18,692 bases of DNA from Balneolales bacterium (lineage in GTDB: Bacteria; Bacteroidota; Rhodothermia; Balneolales; Natronogracilivirgulaceae). Under the pieces are notes generated by a model, which searched no databases, was not told the DNA's origin, and saw only the letters and a list, made by a program, of their open reading frames with translations. The position numbers were made by a program, and so were the translations under genes. The stretch lies in the NCBI GenBank assembly GCA_007127695.1, contig SKYW01000233.1, positions 1 to 18,692 of the forward strand. The letters run 5' to 3'. Positions 15,088 to 18,692 of this stretch are shown here, piece by piece. Numbering within the stretch: position 1 is the first letter of the stretch; the number at the start of each line of letters is the position of its first letter.

Positions 15088-17436
15088 ATGGAAAGAATGC
15101 CAGTCGCATTGAAATCCGTTTTGCTGACAGTCCTGTTTATCTGTTTGAATGCAGCCGTTATCCAGGCCTTCAATTCCCCGGACCAGGGAGTGAGCCGTGT
15201 CGCGGACTATCCGGTCCGTCCGGACATGGAGGTCGAATATGCCGGTATGGAGTTGCAGCTGGAAGCGGGTTTTGATGGAAAAAGAATCCGTGGTACGGCT
15301 GTCTACCGGTTTCGTCCAAAACATGCTTACGTGGATAAGCTTGTCTGGTCGGCTCCCGGCATGGTGATCAGGGAACTTGAGCTGAACGGAGAACGGGTGT
15401 CGTACCGGTTGCAGGGTGATTCGCTGGTGATTTCTTTTCCAGATGAACCGGATCCGGTCAGGGAACATGCACTCTCTGTAAGCTATACCGCTGAGCCGGA
15501 ATTCGGTGTGCATTTCCGGCATAACGGAACCATTTTCTCGTCTGCACTGCCGGGCGGTACCGCTCACTGGGTTCCAGGTCCCATCCATCCATGGTCAGCG
15601 ATGCCGGTAGTCACCAGGCTTGAAGTACCGGAACAGTACACGGGAGTGGCCACCGGTGCCCTGGAATTGGAGACCAGCACGGACAGAGGGCGTCTTTTTG
15701 TGTTTCGGAGTGCAACGGATGTGCCGCTTTCCGGACTTTTTTTTGCTGCCGGACAATTTGAAGTGGAGGATTCGTTTTCAGGTACAAAAAATTTGAGAAT
15801 CTACCGGGAGGAAGGAGTTTCCACCCCGGACCGCATTCAGGAACTGTTGTCATTCATGACCCGCCGTGTACGTGACTACGAGCGCCTGATGCAAAGCGAA
15901 ATTCCCTTGCAGTCCTTCCATGCGGTTCTATTGTCGGACAACATGTGGGAAACATGCCCTTATTATGCCGGTGCCGTTGTAACTCATGGCGACGGCGATC
16001 AGGCGGGGACGATGATCGCACGTGCACTGGCAGCACAATGGTTCGGTATTTCACTGAGGCCGGAACGCTGGCAAGAATCCGGTCACATAACTCTGTTGCA
16101 GGCATTGGCAGCCGAGAAGCTGTCCGAAGCGGACTGGCAGGTGACGAAGGATTCCGTTGAGGAGGCATTTATCATTCCTGAAACGGTTTATCAGGCCCGG
16201 AGCATGGATTACTGGCAATGGTCACGTCACTTTTTGCGCCAAAATTCCATGCCGGTCTACACCGGCGCACTTGATGCACTCATGAGGACCCTGGCTGTCC
16301 GCAAGGGGGTGCTGACTTCCTTTGAGTTTTCGTCCCTGATGTACGAAATAACGGGCCGCTGGATGGATACTCCGCAAATCACGGAACCTCAGCCCGATGA
16401 GTCATTGCGCTATCGGGTAGTTGCAGAGGAGATCCGCGGTTCAGACCGGGTATCCCTGACCTTTGAGGCGCTCGATGACCTGTCTGATGAGGAAATTGGC
16501 GCTCGCGTTTATTTTGTTCGTGACGGTCGCATTCATGACATGTCCGTCACCTTCTCCGGTACCGGTGACCGGCTGGAGTTGTCACCCGGCGGCTTCATTA
16601 ACAATCTGTGGGTGGAAGCGGCAGAGGAGAACGAAATACGGTTTGAGATGGAGAAACCTTTTTCTTTCTGGCTCTATCAGCTGCGGCGGGATGAGGATGC
16701 GGACAGAAGAAAAGAAGCGGCACTGGCTCTCATGGATTTCTCGATAGATCCAGACCTGCAGCTTGCCGTCCAGGACCTGCTGAATCGGGAGCAGGACCCG
16801 AAAGTACTGGCTGCCATGCATCGGCTCATGGCTGAGCTAACAGCCGGGGCAAGCGGTACCGAGCGTCGTTTTCTGGAGGGGATCACTTCCCGGCATGAGC
16901 AGATCCGCTTGGAGTCCATGAAAGCCCTGGGATCATACACGGGAAATACCCAGGTTGAAAACCAGGTCTTTTCCGTTATCCAGAGCTCCGATGACATCAG
17001 ATTGGTCAACGAGGCCATACGCACCTACAGAAAACTGATAACCGAGGAAGATTTCCGCGATTTTGCCATTCGTTTTCTCAGGGAAGACCGCCAGGACCAG
17101 CTGTTTACAAAAACACTGATCGAGGAACTGTTTGCCATTCCGGCTCATGAGTCTGCAGTAAACGCTGTCCGCGAGTACCTGAATGCCGGCTATTATTTTG
17201 AACTTCGCTGGCTGGCTTTCCGACAGCTGAGAAAAAACGCGGCACAAACAGGCTGGCAGGAAGATTTTGCCCGGAAGTTTTCTGACGACCCTGATCCCAG
17301 GATACGTTTTGCCACCCTTTTTTCCGTATCGCACATGAATTTTGAGGAACGGGGACCTTTTTTGGACTCTCGTATGTTGGTTGAGTATGATATTCGTATA
17401 TTGAAGCAGGCAAGTTTGCTCGCTTCCGCAGAATAA
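15088..17436 (+). CDS. M1 aminopeptidase-like secreted protein lacking the zinc site, with C-terminal HEAT-type repeats
   Basis: A 782-residue protein from the ATG at 15088; a TTG at 15058 would add ten residues ahead of the signal peptide and seems less likely. The leader (about 7-27, ending VIQA) predicts export. Residues about 45-230 match the M1 N-terminal beta-domain, including GTAHWVPGPIHPWSAM (157-172) for the usual RxWFPCxDxP and FFAAGQFEVED (218-228). At the catalytic site the family's HELAHQWFG reads RALAAQWFG (312-320). Both His and the Glu are gone, and the third ligand Glu, 19 residues on, is Thr335, although spacing and flanks (AQWFG, RPERW) are kept. So it should not bind zinc or cut peptides. 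Residues about 530-770 form tandem helical repeats of HEAT type. I infer a periplasmic scaffold, binding or chaperone role. The 87-residue gene follows after 21 bases. Confidence 0.75.
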   Translation: MERMPVALKSVLLTVLFICLNAAVIQAFNSPDQGVSRVADYPVRPDMEVEYAGMELQLEAGFDGKRIRGTAVYRFRPKHAYVDKLVWSAPGMVIRELELNGERVSYRLQGDSLVISFPDEPDPVREHALSVSYTAEPEFGVHFRHNGTIFSSALPGGTAHWVPGPIHPWSAMPVVTRLEVPEQYTGVATGALELETSTDRGRLFVFRSATDVPLSGLFFAAGQFEVEDSFSGTKNLRIYREEGVSTPDRIQELLSFMTRRVRDYERLMQSEIPLQSFHAVLLSDNMWETCPYYAGAVVTHGDGDQAGTMIARALAAQWFGISLRPERWQESGHITLLQALAAEKLSEADWQVTKDSVEEAFIIPETVYQARSMDYWQWSRHFLRQNSMPVYTGALDALMRTLAVRKGVLTSFEFSSLMYEITGRWMDTPQITEPQPDESLRYRVVAEEIRGSDRVSLTFEALDDLSDEEIGARVYFVRDGRIHDMSVTFSGTGDRLELSPGGFINNLWVEAAEENEIRFEMEKPFSFWLYQLRRDEDADRRKEAALALMDFSIDPDLQLAVQDLLNREQDPKVLAAMHRLMAELTAGASGTERRFLEGITSRHEQIRLESMKALGSYTGNTQVENQVFSVIQSSDDIRLVNEAIRTYRKLITEEDFRDFAIRFLREDRQDQLFTKTLIEELFAIPAHESAVNAVREYLNAGYYFELRWLAFRQLRKNAAQTGWQEDFARKFSDDPDPRIRFATLFSVSHMNFEERGPFLDSRMLVEYDIRILKQASLLASAE

Positions 17437-17457
17437 CACCACACCACTACTTGTTTT

Positions 17458-17721
17458 ATGAATTATATCATTAAACTTCCGCCCAAGTCAAAGCGTGATG
17501 ATATCATCGATGCCTGGGTTAATGATGTGCTTCACGACCATGATTACAGCAGGCTGAGAAACACGCTGAATAATCTTATCGAAAGCGGGTTTAACAGGGA
17601 TGGTGTTATGTTCATGTATCTGCATCGTACCACGCACGAAATTGCACGCAAAAGAATCGTACAGCAATCTCGCTACGATCTCGCGGAAATCGCGTTCAGC
17701 AATCCCATCAGCCTTAATTGA
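17458..17721 (+). CDS. Small protein of unknown function (87 residues)
   Basis: I do not recognise this protein. It has no signal peptide or membrane segment, is charged and probably helical, and begins MNYIIKLPPKSKRDDIIDAW. The middle (about 30-60) looks like two amphipathic helices with several Arg, Asp and His residues (DYSRLRNTLNNLIESGF, MYLHRTTHEIARKRI). It starts 21 bases after the M1-like gene on the same strand, with no strong ribosome site, so it may be the last gene of that transcript. Gene status is supported by position and by the lack of a better candidate in the gap, not by family likeness. Confidence 0.55.
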   Translation: MNYIIKLPPKSKRDDIIDAWVNDVLHDHDYSRLRNTLNNLIESGFNRDGVMFMYLHRTTHEIARKRIVQQSRYDLAEIAFSNPISLN

Positions 17722-17733
17722 ATCCGCTGGGGA

Positions 17734-17758
17734 GCAACCTGCTGAAACGGGTAGTTGC
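17734..17758. terminator. Weak hairpin between convergent genes
   Basis: GCAAC (17734-17738) pairs with GTTGC (17754-17758), with two further pairs possible past a bulge. A T-rich stretch (ATTTTCTTTC) follows on the plus strand. It sits between the end of the 87-residue gene and the end of the permease gene, where a shared terminator would be expected. The stem is short. Confidence 0.3.
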
Positions 17759-17766
17759 ATTTTCTT

Positions 17767-18692
17767 TCAATTTTCCCGCATCCACCTCCAAAGCTCCCTG
17801 AAACTGGCTTTTTTACCGTACATGAGAATTCCTGTGCGATAGATCCGGGCGCTCATCCACATCAGGAGAACGAAAGTCAGGATCATGAGCAGGACAGTGG
17901 CAGCGAACTGCCAAATTGGAATCTGTAGTACCGCCATACGTACCGGCATCAGGATAGGTGCAAAAAAAGGCACCATGGACAGGGTAACGGCAAGTGTGGA
18001 GGCCGGATCGTCAGAAACCGGAAAAAGGAACATCAGCGGGATGATGATCAGCATGATGATGGGCAGCTGCAGCTGCTGGCTGTCCGATTCCTGATCTACT
18101 GCGGAACCAACAGCCGCAAAAAGCGAACTGTAGATCAGAAAGCCAAGAAGGAAAAAAAGCACAAAGCTGATCCAGATCATCGGTCCGATCGCAGGTATGC
18201 TGAAGGAAGCCACTTCGGCAGCAGCATCAGCGGCATCTGCAGTCTCCGGTCCGGCCCCGATGAAAAGCGCTATGACGGGTCCGGCAGCAGCCAACAACAC
18301 TGCCCCGGCAACGGCCCAGATGATAAACTGCGTCAGTCCCAGCATGGCAACCCCGATCACCTTCCCCATCAGCAATTCAAAGGGCCTGACGGAAGAGGCG
18401 ATCACTTCCACGATACGGCTTGTTTTTTCCTCCATCACACTGCGCATGATGACCGCTCCGTAACCAAACATCGCACCGTAAATAATGAATCCCATGACGA
18501 AGCCAAGGACCATGTAAAATCCGCTGTCGGCTGCTTCTTCGCCTTCAGCCGTGATGGTAAGATTTTCCGTCTGGACGCGGTCCGAAAGGATGTGACGGAC
18601 TTCTGCAGGGGTGTCCAGCCGGTCAAGCCGGATATCCCGGACGACACGCTGCACGTCGGATCGTATTCGGGATGTCACCGTGATTCCTGCCG
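17767..18692 (-). CDS. ABC-2/NatB-type ABC transporter permease, N-terminus cut by the window
   Basis: Partial: the reading frame is open to the right edge and the true start lies outside, so about 308 C-terminal residues are visible of a family that usually has around 430. Numbering from the first visible GTG (18678), a periplasmic-like piece (about 1-50, TSRIRSDVQRVVRD) is followed by about six hydrophobic segments. The signature after the first of these is IMRSVMEEKTSRIVEVIASS (77-96), diagnostic of the ABC-2 permeases related to NatB, together with PFELLMGKVIG (98-108). An Ala/Asp-rich loop (about 141-158) separates two segments. The protein would form the membrane part of an exporter with an ATPase usually encoded just upstream, out of view here. 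The substrate is unknown: sodium, drugs and lipids are all known in the group. It converges on the 87-residue gene. Confidence 0.85.
   Translation of the reverse strand, partial: AGITVTSRIRSDVQRVVRDIRLDRLDTPAEVRHILSDRVQTENLTITAEGEEAADSGFYMVLGFVMGFIIYGAMFGYGAVIMRSVMEEKTSRIVEVIASSVRPFELLMGKVIGVAMLGLTQFIIWAVAGAVLLAAAGPVIALFIGAGPETADAADAAAEVASFSIPAIGPMIWISFVLFFLLGFLIYSSLFAAVGSAVDQESDSQQLQLPIIMLIIIPLMFLFPVSDDPASTLAVTLSMVPFFAPILMPVRMAVLQIPIWQFAATVLLMILTFVLLMWMSARIYRTGILMYGKKASFRELWRWMREN

Overview
The window reads as an ordinary, densely coded stretch of a bacterial chromosome of medium GC. It has no rRNA, tRNA, insertion sequence, phage gene or CRISPR array that I can see. Most starts lack a clear Shine-Dalgarno sequence, and the secreted or lipoprotein gene products resemble those of the Bacteroidota/Balneolota/Rhodothermota (FCB) side of the tree. 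That placement is an inference from style and family content, not a proven taxonomy. No gene-free stretch exceeds about 260 bases.

Layout. 1-192 is AT-rich and non-coding, with a terminator-like hairpin at 165-191. 193-5954 is a minus-strand operon, read right to left: a membrane-anchored penicillin-acylase-family protein, a GH3/NagZ-type lipoprotein, a two-domain cytidine deaminase and an amino-acid-kinase-like protein. Both junctions around the GH3 gene are ATGA overlaps. 6036-10179 is a plus-strand run: diaminopimelate decarboxylase (lysA), threonine aldolase, an MFS transporter and a small alpha/beta-hydrolase-like protein. 10180-10431 carries two hairpins and a possible promoter. It is followed by an OmpR-type response regulator and a TrmH tRNA 2'-O-methyltransferase (10432-11863). 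TrmH overlaps tail-to-tail with tex (11820-14015, minus). After a 259-base divergent spacer comes a plus-strand group: a HisN-like phosphatase, an M1-aminopeptidase-like protein with HEAT-type helical repeats, and an 87-residue protein of unknown function (14275-17721). The right edge holds most of an ABC-2/NatB-type permease on the minus strand, cut by the window.

The most striking theme is loss of catalytic residues. Five proteins or domains keep a recognisable enzyme fold signature but lack the hallmark active-site residues: the N-terminal cytidine deaminase domain, the amino-acid-kinase-like protein, the penicillin acylase homologue (Thr or nothing where the N-terminal Ser should be), the alpha/beta hydrolase (Glu at the nucleophile elbow) and the M1 peptidase homologue (zinc motif entirely replaced). 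Three of these lie in the one translationally coupled operon at 193-5954. The other enzymes (GH3, LysA, threonine aldolase, TrmH, Tex, HisN-like) keep their motifs, so general decay or poor sequence quality does not explain the pattern.

How the genes work together is only partly visible. The 193-5954 operon pairs two cell-envelope proteins (amide-bond and N-acetylglucosaminide families) with two cytosolic ones. The lysA group is amino-acid metabolism plus a carrier. The response regulator has no histidine kinase partner in the window.
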